From Marinilabiliaceae bacterium UBA5213 (GTDB lineage: Bacteria > Bacteroidota > Bacteroidia > Bacteroidales > Marinilabiliaceae): a stretch of 33,237 nt of DNA. Made by a program: the position numbers and the translations under genes. The stretch lies in assembly GCA_002412555.1 (NCBI GenBank), contig DHVH01000030.1, positions 1 to 33,237 of the forward strand, read 5' to 3'. Shown here piece after piece: positions 8,799-18,800 of this stretch. Numbering within the stretch: position 1 is the stretch's first letter; every line of letters begins with the position of its first letter. A model generated the notes under the pieces. It was not told where the DNA came from. It did no database searches and was given only the letters and a program-made list of their open reading frames with translations.

Positions 8799-9104
8799 CT
8801 ATGCAAATTTTAAAGGTAAAAAAAGGAACCTTCCAGCTTGGTTCATTAAAAACGTTGCAATTTAGGTTATCAGGGATAAGAGAACTACTTAAATCCGGAG
8901 GATGGGTCATGGAAGGCAGATCAACAAGCATTCAATAAGATTGGCAGGGCATAAAGATTTCACACCTTGCACGACCATTGAAGAAAGATCAGCTAAGATT
9001 ATGATAACAAATAATAAAGACCAAAAAAGTGGGGATATAAAAGTGGGGTCTGAAACACCCCACTTTTTTAAAGTTGTACAAGTACAATCCTACAAGTTTA
9101 TCAA
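8799..9104. other. Leader region of the GH26 gene with the upstream terminator
   Basis: About 306 bp with no gene. It holds the terminator of the upstream gene (9039-9067) and must then contain a promoter for GH26. No clear TTTG and TAnnTTTG promoter pair could be picked out. Confidence 0.5.
9039..9067 (-). terminator. Terminator after the free-standing carbohydrate-binding gene
   Basis: An 11-bp perfect stem (AAAAGTGGGGT with ACCCCACTTTT) and a 7-nt loop lie 37 bp beyond the stop at 9105. On the minus strand the stem ends in T residues followed by ATATCC. Confidence 0.75.
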
Positions 9105-9848
9105 CTATTTAATCACTTTCGATGAAAACACTTTTCCATCACGTACAATACTCACAATGTAAACACCGGCAGGCAGGTGAGAAACACCAACCACCTGATT
9201 GCTACTGTTAATGTTTATATTAAGAACGCTTGCACCGGTCAAATTCAATAGCGACAACTCACCACCGGCGGCGTTGGTGACCGTCAATGAACCATTGGCA
9301 ACCCAGGCAGAAATATTGGAAATGCTGTTGTCTTCCAATGAAGTTGAAACGCCAGCAGGCTCTAAAACAAGCGCGTCAGCATAGGCAACATTGTTCCCAC
9401 TCAATTTTTGTATAAACACTTCCACACTTGTATTTGCTGCACCCATTGTAAAATCAATCGAGAAAGACGTCCACTCATCCTCAACCCTTTCAGGATTTCC
9501 AATATAAAGATGGGAGACCGAAAGTTCATCCCCGCCATAGTTACGCACACCTGCACGTATTTCTTCATCCAGAAAACTATTATTATTTCTTAAGAGCCCA
9601 GAGAACTTATAAGCAGCACCAGGGGTCAAGTTTTCAACAACTTGCCAGCCACCAATTTCATCGGTATACTTGAGTGCGAAATGAGGATTTCCTGCTCCAA
9701 ACCAAGTATAAGTCCTAATATTATCAGGATCACCATTCCATCCCAACAGACCTTCATCAAAATCACCATTTACCAATAGGTTTTGCGTAGAGGCACCCAC
9801 GAAAACCATCATTAAAAAGGCTAAAATAATTGTAAATCTTTTTTTCAT
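9105..9848 (-). CDS. Secreted carbohydrate-binding-like protein with a T9SS sorting domain, no catalytic module
   Basis: The 247-residue protein has a signal peptide (MKKRFTIILAFLMMVFVGAS), a CBM4/9-like jelly-roll domain (about 23-165, starting NLLVNGDFDEG) and a T9SS type A sorting domain (about 172-247, ending GKVFSSKVIK). It has no enzyme domain. It aligns along its length with the C-terminal 228 residues of the GH26 protein (shared stretches EEIRAGVRN, FTMGAANTS, EVFIQKLSGNN, VSHLPAG, FSSKVI); by eye well over half of the residues are identical. It could bind the polysaccharide at the cell surface, or act as an exported decoy or scaffold. Carbohydrate binding is inferred from the fold and context and not shown. 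It has its own terminator and a 420-bp upstream region. Confidence 0.85.
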   Translation of the reverse strand: MKKRFTIILAFLMMVFVGASTQNLLVNGDFDEGLLGWNGDPDNIRTYTWFGAGNPHFALKYTDEIGGWQVVENLTPGAAYKFSGLLRNNNSFLDEEIRAGVRNYGGDELSVSHLYIGNPERVEDEWTSFSIDFTMGAANTSVEVFIQKLSGNNVAYADALVLEPAGVSTSLEDNSISNISAWVANGSLTVTNAAGGELSLLNLTGASVLNININSSNQVVGVSHLPAGVYIVSIVRDGKVFSSKVIK

Positions 9849-10271
9849 AACTTTTACTTTAAATTATAATTAATAGTTTATGTGTATTGCTTTAGGGATC
9901 TTCTCCGAACTGTTGCCATTACTAAAATATTGTACCCAATCCTTAAAGCACTTGCAAGATATACCGAGAGCAGCAGACGACCACTTGTCATTTAAGTCAA
10001 AAAAGCATGACAAACAATGCATGACCAATACAAGACTCTATAACACCCACTATATAAACCACTTAATATCCATCAATCAACCTTTACTTAGCTGTAAAAA
10101 ACCGATTTGACATGCCCTTTTGCGCTTCCAACCGGGTACTTGTAGAAACCAATGACAGACTTGATTAAACAAGACGGTGGTACACGGGGCACTTAATAAT
10201 GTTTAACAAAAAGCGCCGGGGATAAATACCCCCGACGCTTGGTGAAAAATGCACAATAAAAACAAAAAAGA
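9849..10271. other. Intergenic region with terminator and possible promoter of the carbohydrate-binding gene
   Basis: About 423 bp without a gene on either strand; the plus-strand frame at 9880-10110 has no protein-like character. The right end holds the terminator at 10211-10240. A sigma70-like pair on the minus strand, TTGCAA at 9957-9952 and TACAAT at 9934-9929 with 17 bp between, lies about 80 bp before the start at 9848. Bacteroidota promoters usually have a different consensus, so this is weak. Confidence 0.4.
10211..10240 (-). terminator. Terminator of the GH2-phosphatase-lipoprotein operon
   Basis: On the minus strand AAGCGTCGGGG pairs with CCCCGGCGCTT (one mismatch) around a loop of about 8 nt, directly followed by TTTGTT. 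This is the most canonical terminator of the window and lies 31 bp past the stop at 10272. Confidence 0.85.
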
Positions 10272-11288
10272 TTAATCGGCTTCAATGTAAAATACCAGAT
10301 CACGAAAAGTGCAAACATCCGGATAACCATTTGTACCAGGCATTAAATTAACACGTTCCTCAAAATTGTGTGGCAAATAAGCACTCTTCACTGCCAGCTC
10401 ATTGGCTGGGTCGTCCATTGTTTTAGAGGGATCAAAGGGTGCTGGAGGAAACTGCCCAAGTCCTTCCCTGCGAATACCATGACCGCCCGGATAGCTGCCT
10501 ACCGACCAATTGGCAAGGGTAAAGCCTCTATCCACTCCTATCTCATCTATCATTAACATGAAAGCATAACGCTTGCCAGCTTCAAGGACAACAGCCGAAG
10601 CATCAGGGATAATAAACTGCAAAAATCTACCTTTTAAATCAGGATGATCAGGTGATACGGCTACGGTATCGCTATCGAAACCGAAGTCCGTTTTACCAGG
10701 GAATCGATATCCCCTGAAAACCGCTAAGGAACTAAATTCCAACCCTTCATAAAAATCATCCCGATGGTGAGCAATCGCCTCGCTGTAGCGGTTGTGAGGA
10801 AATCCGTGAAAGGCACTCATAGTGCTATCACTGCCATTGTTATTTATATAGCCTTCTCCAAAAACCTCCAAAATTTGCAAGGAAACATTTTGTCCATACA
10901 TGCCCTCACGAACCACATTGGAACCATAACCCAAGCGAAGGGTAATGGATTTTAAGTTTTTAGCGTTCAATGAATCCGGATAGGTAAACACCTGTCCCAA
11001 ATCTCGGTTTCTTTGAATGTAGGCGATCTCCTGCCCCTCGCTTGAGAAATAGCCAAAACCACTCGTCTCTTCTACGGCTTCACCCGAATACTTAACAGAA
11101 ACACTTATATCATTAGCCACGGAAGTGTTGCCGCCACGACTGAAATCCTCATAAAATAGCACAATGTCATCCATTGGCACCGTGTCGGATAGAACCAACA
11201 GGTTTTGAGAAGAGGGAGCTACAGCAGTAGTGCATCCCATCATTGTGAGCACAACCATCAAAAAAATAAACATTGCTCGCATGCGCAT
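10272..11288 (-). CDS. Hypothetical lipoprotein of unknown function
   Basis: The 338-residue protein starts MRMRAMFIFLMVVLTMMGC; Cys19 follows a lipobox-like TMMG, so a lipid-anchored protein is likely. The rest is rich in beta-strand-like segments and aromatic residues (for example GYFSSEGQEIAYIQRNRDLG and SITLRLGYGS), which suggests a beta-sandwich or lectin-like fold, possibly carbohydrate-binding. I recognise no family motif or catalytic signature. It begins 21 bp after the alkaline phosphatase stop and is followed by a strong terminator, so it is the last gene of the GH2-phosphatase operon. A surface or periplasmic glycan-binding role is a guess from context. Confidence 0.8.
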   Translation of the reverse strand: MRMRAMFIFLMVVLTMMGCTTAVAPSSQNLLVLSDTVPMDDIVLFYEDFSRGGNTSVANDISVSVKYSGEAVEETSGFGYFSSEGQEIAYIQRNRDLGQVFTYPDSLNAKNLKSITLRLGYGSNVVREGMYGQNVSLQILEVFGEGYINNNGSDSTMSAFHGFPHNRYSEAIAHHRDDFYEGLEFSSLAVFRGYRFPGKTDFGFDSDTVAVSPDHPDLKGRFLQFIIPDASAVVLEAGKRYAFMLMIDEIGVDRGFTLANWSVGSYPGGHGIRREGLGQFPPAPFDPSKTMDDPANELAVKSAYLPHNFEERVNLMPGTNGYPDVCTFRDLVFYIEAD

Positions 11289-11309
11289 ATCGTTTTAAAG
11301 TAATTAGAA

Positions 11310-12521
11310 TTAAAACCCAAACAAAGAATGAATTTTATGAAAGATGTCTGTATTATCATAAATCCCCAGAAACAATTCAGCACCCGGGCCATAAGCAAAA
11401 ACAGGCACCATTACCCCGGTATGGTTGTCACTGGAATACCTGGCTTCGATAAAACCATGTTCATAAGACCCATCATGCAGCGCTAAACCACCGGTTTCAT
11501 GGTCGGAAGTTACAATCACCAGTGTCTCACCGTTTTGGGCAGCAAACTCAAGCGCCACACCAACGGCCTTATCCAAATCGAGTACCTCGCCCAGCAAATA
11601 CGGCGTGATATTATGGTGTGAAGCCCAGTCGATCTGAGAACCTTCAATCATCACAAAAAACCCGTTCTCATCCTTTGACAAAACTTCGATGGCTTTTTTG
11701 GTGGCTAACTCCAGCATATTGCCCCGCTCATCGTATTCAGGGTTATGTCCGGGTGCAGTAAAAACAGCCATAGGAGCTTTTGAAGCACAAGCGCTTTCTT
11801 CCAGTGAATAAAAGACTTGATAGCCCTTTTCTTTTAGGGCCAAGGTTAAGTCGACACCGTCTGACCGGTTGGCAAAATTATTGAGGCCGCCACCTATAAA
11901 CAGATCAATATCGGTTTTAAGAAAATCAGCAGCAATCTCCTCATACATCGAACGAGATGGCTGATGAGCTATAAAAGAAGCCGGTGTGGCATGTGCAATA
12001 TCAGAGGTGGCAACCAGACCGGTAGCCTTCCCATTTTGCTCACTGATATGCAAAATAGAAGGAATGGGTTCTCCACTGGCATCCATGGCAATGGCACCGT
12101 TATTAACCCGCTGTCCGGTAGCAATTGCTGTGCCTCCCGCAGCAGAATCGGTAACATAACGATCCTTACTCTGCGTCTGACTGAATCCAATATGCTTCAT
12201 ATGATTGAGGTTCAATTGTCCACCATTCACCGTTAATGCAGCAGAGACATGTGTCACTCCCAAGCCATCGCCGATGAATAAAATGACATTCTTCGGTGCT
12301 TCGGCAAATTCCGGACTTGCCAATTCAACCATCTCATATCTATCCTGGTTAAAATAGGTAAGCTGAGAATCACTTTGAAACATTTTTTGTCCCGCCATTT
12401 GCGGTACAGCAGGATTATTTTGTGCCCATGCATTTGTTACATCTAGCATTAAAAGGCCTGTAAAGAGGACTTTAAGCACAATTTTTGTGTCTATATTTTT
12501 CAAGTTCAACATATTCCTCAT
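11310..12521 (-). CDS. Alkaline phosphatase, PhoA family
   Basis: The frame can be extended to a TTG at 12575 overlapping the GH2 stop, but the ATG at 12521 gives a good signal peptide (ending LLMLDVTNAWA) and no overlap, so I use it (403 residues). The alkaline phosphatase fold is clear: NVILFIGDGLG with metal-ligand Asp (about residue 85), VTDSAAGGTAIATG with the phosphorylated Ser126, ATSDIAHATPASF, MIEGSQIDWASHHN and VTSDHETGG. These enzymes hydrolyse phosphate monoesters in the periplasm using two Zn and one Mg ion. It starts 43 bp after the GH2 stop and ends 21 bp before the lipoprotein gene, so the three genes look like one operon. Phosphatases are not standard PUL parts; it could act on a phosphorylated glycan or simply supply phosphate. 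No Pho-box was identified. Confidence 0.93.
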   Translation of the reverse strand: MRNMLNLKNIDTKIVLKVLFTGLLMLDVTNAWAQNNPAVPQMAGQKMFQSDSQLTYFNQDRYEMVELASPEFAEAPKNVILFIGDGLGVTHVSAALTVNGGQLNLNHMKHIGFSQTQSKDRYVTDSAAGGTAIATGQRVNNGAIAMDASGEPIPSILHISEQNGKATGLVATSDIAHATPASFIAHQPSRSMYEEIAADFLKTDIDLFIGGGLNNFANRSDGVDLTLALKEKGYQVFYSLEESACASKAPMAVFTAPGHNPEYDERGNMLELATKKAIEVLSKDENGFFVMIEGSQIDWASHHNITPYLLGEVLDLDKAVGVALEFAAQNGETLVIVTSDHETGGLALHDGSYEHGFIEARYSSDNHTGVMVPVFAYGPGAELFLGIYDNTDIFHKIHSLFGF

Positions 12522-12564
12522 CTTTAAATTTGTATTGGTAAAAACAATCCTTGAGCAATGCGCT

Positions 12565-15500
12565 CTAGGGCACAATAGGAATCATGAAATAGCTGTAGGC
12601 AAAGTGCGTGTTGAGCAAGCGAAACTCATCATGAGGCTTTGCCCGCCAACTATTATCGCCACCGACACCACGCTGAGCCAAATCTACATTCAGAACCACT
12701 TCATCTCTGGGGTAGACATCAATCGACCGTTGTCCTTTCTTTGTCAACCCGGCATCCAAATCCTCCGTCCTGAAGCGCAGGGCAGAAATGCTTAAGGGCT
12801 GCAACCCTTCAATCTTAAGCCCAACTCCTGAATCGTTGGTCAGGGTCAACCAACGCACATCCGTTTTATTTCCATTGGCCTGTGGACGGGTGTAGGCAAC
12901 ATACTGTTCATCCACACTACTTTCATACAGACCAATATGGGCACTATAATTGCGATCTGAGTAGTTTTCCCAGGGTCCTCTTCCATAAAAACTTAAGTTG
13001 CTGTAAGCCAATGGCAACAACATATTCATGCCAAATCGGGGCATTTCGGGCAAGCGATCCTGGTCCATTTCAAATGCCACATCGGTACGTACCCGTCCAT
13101 CTGCATAAACCGTATAAGTCAAAGCATAATCAGATTGAACATCCGATAAAAACAGAGATACCTCAATGGTAACCGACTGCTCTGATTCTTTAAGTGCAAA
13201 CTTTTGTAATTGGGTATTTTTACCGGCAGTGCGCCATACATTGCTCTCAACTGGCATTTTATTACCATAATCATTGTCCACTGGCGCCCGCCAAAAATCC
13301 GGTTCAGGCGCTTGGACAATCAGTTGATGGTCCTTGAAAATGTAAGATGACAAAGCGCCGGTCATCTTATTAAACACAATGGAAAAACGATCGCCGCTAA
13401 TGACACATTCGCTATCACCATCCATTACTTGAAGGCCAGACCCGCCATTAGCAGTATGCTCCTTATCGAAATATTTACTTCCTTGAAACTGAAATTGTTC
13501 TTTGGCCAATTCATGATTTTTTGGCAGCAAATCAGTTTCCGTTTGGATGTAGGCATAGACATTTAAAAGATACTCCTCCCCTGGCTTTGCTTGTACAAAT
13601 GAAAAACCGGGCTCAACAATACTTGATAAACCGGGCTCTAAATCCACGAAAAAGGAACCCTTTTCTACAACTATGCCATTGCGCACAAGCTCCCACTCAA
13701 ATCGGTAGTCCTTCAGGTTGGTAAAGAAAAATCCATTCTCAATTTCTATCTGCCCCTTTTCGAGGTCAGCTGCTCTAAAAAAAATGTTTTGGTAAACTTT
13801 TTTAACCTCCATCAAAGCAGGTTGTGGCGAACGATCGGGAAAAACAATGCCATTCATGCAAAAATTCTCATCATGCCACAAATGTCCACTGCCCAAATGG
13901 CCCCCGTAGGCCCAAAACTCGCGACCAGAACCATCCTTGGCCACCAATCCCTGGTCTACCCAGTCCCAGATAAATCCACCTTGCAAATTGGATGAACTGT
14001 AAATGATGTCCCAAAACTTTTTAAAGTTACCGGTACTATTACCCATAGCATGGGCATACTCACACATGATATAAGGTCTGTCCACCTGCTCTCTTGAGTG
14101 GTATTCAAGAATTTGGCTAAACTCGTTATACATCGGCGCAATAATGTCCGTGTTGCGTTCCTCTCCCGCTTGTTCAAACTGAACCAGACGCGTTTTATCA
14201 CGTTTCTTTACCCAGTCATAAGCTTCAAAAAAAACAGGTCCATTGCCACATTCGTTGCCTAAACTCCAAATAATCACAGAAGGGTGGTTTTTGTCACGTT
14301 CAACCATACTATATATCCGGTCCATGTGCGCATCCCGCCACACAGGCAAATAAGCCGGATGCTGGCTCTGATCATATGGCCCCTGCAGTTCAGCCCCCAT
14401 ACCGTGGCTCTCAATATTGGCCTCATCTACCACATACATTCCATATTCATCACACAGGCTGTATAGTTCTGTCGAATGAGGATAGTGACTGGCACGAATG
14501 GCATTGATGTTGTGCTGTTTCATCAAACGGATATCCGTAATCAAGGTTTCCCGGTCCACAACGTGGCCCGTGGTCTCATGATGCTCATGCAAATTCACCC
14601 CCTTCAGCAAAATGCGCTTCCCATTAACCAAAAGACTGCCCTTTGTAAGCTCTACACTTCTGAATCCGATTTTCAAACCCGTAGATTCGATTTCCTGATT
14701 GTCTTCATCTGCAAGGGTGACTAGGGCAGTATATAAGTTGGGGTTTTCTGCGCTCCAAGCCTTTACACTATTAACAATCTGTTTGTTAATAGTGTATTTA
14801 TAGTCAGAATCTGCCGCTATGGTCATGTTTTTCGATTGGGAAACAATCACACGACCGGCTTCATCCAAAAGAGAAAGCGAGACTTTTCGTTTAACTTTAC
14901 GACTGGCGTGATTTCTAAAAATCACTTCGCCTTCAAAAACGCCATTTTGATAGCTTTTATCCAATCCCGGTCGCAAAAAAACATCCTGGATACGCACATC
15001 AGCGGTGCTATACAAATACACATCCCGCTCAATGCCGCTTAAGCGCCACATATCTGCATCCTCCAAAAAACTACCATCGGTCCAGCGATAAACTTCAACA
15101 GATAAAGAATTACTGCCCTCACGCACATAGGGAGTCAGGTCAAACTCAGAAGGCGTTTTAGTACCCTGACTGTAACCCACCTTTTGTCCGTTCACCCATA
15201 AATACATCCCGGAAGTACCTGCTTTGAAATGCAAAAACACGCGTCGATCCTTCCAATGTTTCGGCAACTCAAAATCCCGCCGGTACGAACCGACCGGATT
15301 GTCCCTGTCACCAACCAAGGGCGGGGTATCATTATGCGGGTACTTTTTATTCGTGTAAATGGGTATTCCATAGCCTTCCAACTCCCAATTCGAGGGCACT
15401 TTAATATCCTCCCAATGGTCAAGGATATAATCTTCCCTATAAAAATCCACGGGACGTTGCGCAGGATTGGGCGCCCAATGAAATTTCCAGGTTCCATTTA

Positions 15501-15705
15501 GTAACTTATAGAATGGAGACAAGTCTGGATCTCCCTTTAATGCCAATTCAGCATTCGGATAATTGTAAAATGTAGCTCTGGGCATTTCTCTGTTGATGGC
15601 AAAAACAGTCGGGTCTTCCCACTCTCTATACGCATCTTGTGCGTGAACCATCCCCGTAAACAAAAACATGCCAACAATGAAACAATAAACAAATTGCTCT
15701 TTCAT
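12565..15705 (-). CDS. GH2 family glycoside hydrolase, LacZ-type beta-galactosidase
   Basis: The 1046-residue protein has a signal peptide (about 1-22, ending GMVHAQ) and the full LacZ layout: sugar-binding jelly roll (about 30-230), immunoglobulin-like domain (235-350), TIM barrel (355-640), a second Ig-like domain and the large beta-galactosidase C-terminal domain (about 760-1035). The acid/base is Glu485 in IWSLGNECGNG and the nucleophile Glu549 in MCEYAHAMGNS; NAIRASHYPH and the segment GGFIWDWVDQGL are also typical. The length matches LacZ (about 1020-1050). The signal suggests periplasmic action on imported oligosaccharides, removing beta-linked galactose; related GH2 groups act on other beta-sugars, so the substrate is not certain. 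It follows the HTCS gene by 97 bp and heads an operon with the phosphatase and a lipoprotein. Confidence 0.93.
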   Translation of the reverse strand: MKEQFVYCFIVGMFLFTGMVHAQDAYREWEDPTVFAINREMPRATFYNYPNAELALKGDPDLSPFYKLLNGTWKFHWAPNPAQRPVDFYREDYILDHWEDIKVPSNWELEGYGIPIYTNKKYPHNDTPPLVGDRDNPVGSYRRDFELPKHWKDRRVFLHFKAGTSGMYLWVNGQKVGYSQGTKTPSEFDLTPYVREGSNSLSVEVYRWTDGSFLEDADMWRLSGIERDVYLYSTADVRIQDVFLRPGLDKSYQNGVFEGEVIFRNHASRKVKRKVSLSLLDEAGRVIVSQSKNMTIAADSDYKYTINKQIVNSVKAWSAENPNLYTALVTLADEDNQEIESTGLKIGFRSVELTKGSLLVNGKRILLKGVNLHEHHETTGHVVDRETLITDIRLMKQHNINAIRASHYPHSTELYSLCDEYGMYVVDEANIESHGMGAELQGPYDQSQHPAYLPVWRDAHMDRIYSMVERDKNHPSVIIWSLGNECGNGPVFFEAYDWVKKRDKTRLVQFEQAGEERNTDIIAPMYNEFSQILEYHSREQVDRPYIMCEYAHAMGNSTGNFKKFWDIIYSSSNLQGGFIWDWVDQGLVAKDGSGREFWAYGGHLGSGHLWHDENFCMNGIVFPDRSPQPALMEVKKVYQNIFFRAADLEKGQIEIENGFFFTNLKDYRFEWELVRNGIVVEKGSFFVDLEPGLSSIVEPGFSFVQAKPGEEYLLNVYAYIQTETDLLPKNHELAKEQFQFQGSKYFDKEHTANGGSGLQVMDGDSECVISGDRFSIVFNKMTGALSSYIFKDHQLIVQAPEPDFWRAPVDNDYGNKMPVESNVWRTAGKNTQLQKFALKESEQSVTIEVSLFLSDVQSDYALTYTVYADGRVRTDVAFEMDQDRLPEMPRFGMNMLLPLAYSNLSFYGRGPWENYSDRNYSAHIGLYESSVDEQYVAYTRPQANGNKTDVRWLTLTNDSGVGLKIEGLQPLSISALRFRTEDLDAGLTKKGQRSIDVYPRDEVVLNVDLAQRGVGGDNSWRAKPHDEFRLLNTHFAYSYFMIPIVP

Positions 15706-15791
15706 GATGTATCAATAAATTAAATTAAAATAGATTAATCCCCGAAGTAAAAACAGGACAGGACAGACCATCCTTCCCTTTCCTTGTGATC

Positions 15792-15802
15792 AAAAAAAAA
15801 AA
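15792..15802 (-). terminator. Homopolymer A11 (T11 in the transcript) directly after the HTCS stop
   Basis: Eleven A residues lie immediately beyond the HTCS stop at 15803-15805, so the message reads UGA followed by U11. Only a short stem (TCAG with CTGA across the stop) precedes it, so it is at best a weak terminator. Homopolymers of this size are also prone to length changes. Confidence 0.3.
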
Positions 15803-18800
15803 TCAGGACTTTTCTGAATATTTAGACGGAGTTACCCCAAACTGCGATTTAAAACACTTTCTAAAGTAATCAATATCAGAAAAACCCACCATATAAGCGA
15901 CTTCTGAAATGGAATTGCTGTTTTGTGATATAATTTGCCCGGCACGCTTGATTCTTAACATCCGTATAAATTCAACCGGAGAAAAATCTGTTAGTGCCTT
16001 TAATTTCCTAAACACCTGGGACCGACTCATACCAACCTCCTGCGATAACACATCCACATTGTACTCAGGATCACTAATATGAGATTCAACACTTTGAATG
16101 GCGTTTTGTATAAATTTTTCCTCCATCGAAGGGATGCTCACCTTACCGGGCGTCAAAGACAAACCTTTACCAAAAATTTGTCGCAGAGTATTTCGGTTCT
16201 CAATCAAATTCTTCATGCGCACCAACAGATGACCAATTTCAAAGGGTTTTGAGATATAGGCGTCGGCACCCAACTCGTAGCCCTCCATCCGACTATCATC
16301 ACTTGCCTTGGCCGTAAGTAAAATGACAGGAATATGTGATGTTCTTTCGTCTTGTTTAAGCGCTTTGCACAATTCAAAACCATCCATGCGGGGCATCATA
16401 ACATCTGAGATAATGATATCGGGCAGCTTCTCAAAAGCCACGCCCAGTCCTTCTTCTCCATCTGCAGCGGTCAACACCGAGTAGTTGAGACTCAATCGCT
16501 CAGAAACATACCGGCGCAAATCCTCATTATCTTCAACAAGCAGGACAAGAGATTCATGACAAACATCCGTGGTTTCAGTGTACAAATCATCTGACCTGGT
16601 TAGGATATCCTGAGCTACCTCCGTCTCACCATCCGAGGAAGATCCGCCAGACGCCATCAGGCTTTCGTTCGAATAAACATGAGCAGAGGCAGGAAGTATT
16701 AAGACAAATTTGGATCCCTTACCCGGAACACTTTCTACATCGATTCTACCTTTATGAATGATGGCCAGCTGGTAGGAAAGTGACAATCCTATTCCGGTAC
16801 TGGGTTTACTAAAATCATCCTTGCCAAAGGCGTAATACCTCTCAAATATTTTCTTTTGATTTTCTTCAGAAATACCCTTTCCGTTATCCTGAACAATGAT
16901 TTCTATTTCCTGTATCTGTTCCTGATTTTCATTGACAGAAAGAAATACGTCTATGGTGCCTCCATTGGGGGTATTCTTAAATGCATTGGAAAGCAGGTTA
17001 TACATTATCTTCTCAATCTTATCGCTGTCAAACCAGACCATGGCTTGCTCTGCAGTGCAGTGAAAACGATAAGTAATTTCTGAATCTTCGGATTTCTGGC
17101 TAAAAGCTTCATAGATGGAGCGGGTATAAGCAACAATGTCACCCTGAGCAATCTTCAAGCGAATATGACCAGCTTCAATTTTAGATATGTCTAATAGCTG
17201 ATTGATTAACCTTAAGAGACGCAACGAGTTTTTATAAATTAAATCAATCTGCCTTTTAAGGGAGCCCGGGAGTTCCGGCATCATCGAAATCTCCTTTAAG
17301 GGTGAAATAATAAGCGTTAGTGGCGTTCTGAACTCGTGAGATATATTGGTAAAGAAAATATTCTTAAAATAGTCTATTTCACGAATCTTATCAGATTCCA
17401 TTTTTTCTAGTTTAAGGCGTGATTCTGTTTTTTGTTTGGCAATAACCAAACGACCAAAACCAAGAATGGAGAAGGTCAACAAAATAAAATAGATAACAAA
17501 AGCCTGCCAGGTCTGCCATGGTGGAGGCAGAACTTTAATATTAAGATTGGCACCTTGTAAATTCCATACACCATCACTATTGGCGGCACGTACCCTAAAA
17601 ACATACTCGCCCGGATTTAAGTTGGTGTAGGTAACAGAGCGCTGAGAACCAACCCCCACCCAATCATCATCAAACCCTTCCAACTTATAAGTATATTGGT
17701 TGTTATCGCTATTGGTAAACGACAGGGCAACATATTCAATGGTTATAACAGATTGTTTATAATTCAGTACTATCCCCTCGGCCTTCTCAATACTTTTCTT
17801 CAGTGTTTTACTGGCAGGGTTAGCAATGAAATTGGTATTCATTATTTTTAATCCTGTAAGGACTACAGGCGGCTCGTAAGGATTCACATTGATACTATCT
17901 GGAAAAAAAGAACTAATACCATAAACGCCACCTAAAAACACCTCTCCGTTATCAAACTGGCAGAACGAACCTAGTCTGAAATTCATATCCAGCAATCCGT
18001 CCCTAACATCATAATTAATAAAGGTTATTTCTAAATCATTAAGGTTATCAAAATCGACCTTTTTACCATCTGAATGGATAACGAGTTTAGACACACCTTC
18101 ATTGGTGGCCACCCAAATATGACCTTTACTGTCCTCAAAAACAGATGATACTGAGTTACCCGACAAACCATCATCAATAGTGAAGTTCCGGAATTTACCG
18201 GAATAATCAACAGCAACCGATAATCCGGCTGAAGTACCTACCCATAACATACCATGGCTGTCCTGAAAAATTTGCCGGATAACTCCATTGGCTAAAGAGG
18301 TGGCATCATTGTGATTGTGACGAAAGACGGTGAATGAGTTGGTCGCCATGTTTAATCTGTTGAGACCATTATTGGTTCCCACCCAAAGAACACCATTGTG
18401 ATCTTCATAAATGGTGGTAACATGCTTATGACTCAATGAACCTACAGTAAAAGCTGGTGCACTATAGGTTATAAAGCTGTCTGTCAATCGCTGGTAGGCC
18501 AACAATCCGTTTTGTGTTCCAACCCAAACCGTATTGCGACTATCTTCATACAGAGCAGTGAAAAATCCGGACATAATCATCTCTGCTGCTGCCGGATCAG
18601 CGTCAAATCGCCACAATCCTTTGTTGGTAGCCACCCATTTTTTATTGGAACTATCACACAGTATAGCCGGAATATACAGGCCAGACAAGTAGCTTTCGGC
18701 GTCATCATCCAGCACCAAACGATTATTGGCGGAGCTAAGCGCCTTGTCTGGCAGCACAAAGAAGCCCGAATCTGTGCCTATTAGGCATTGTCCCTTTTCA

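Noticed and set aside
12522..12575. TTG start for the alkaline phosphatase overlapping the GH2 stop
   Set aside because: The extension puts a polar, unlikely segment before the signal peptide; the ATG at 12521 is preferable.
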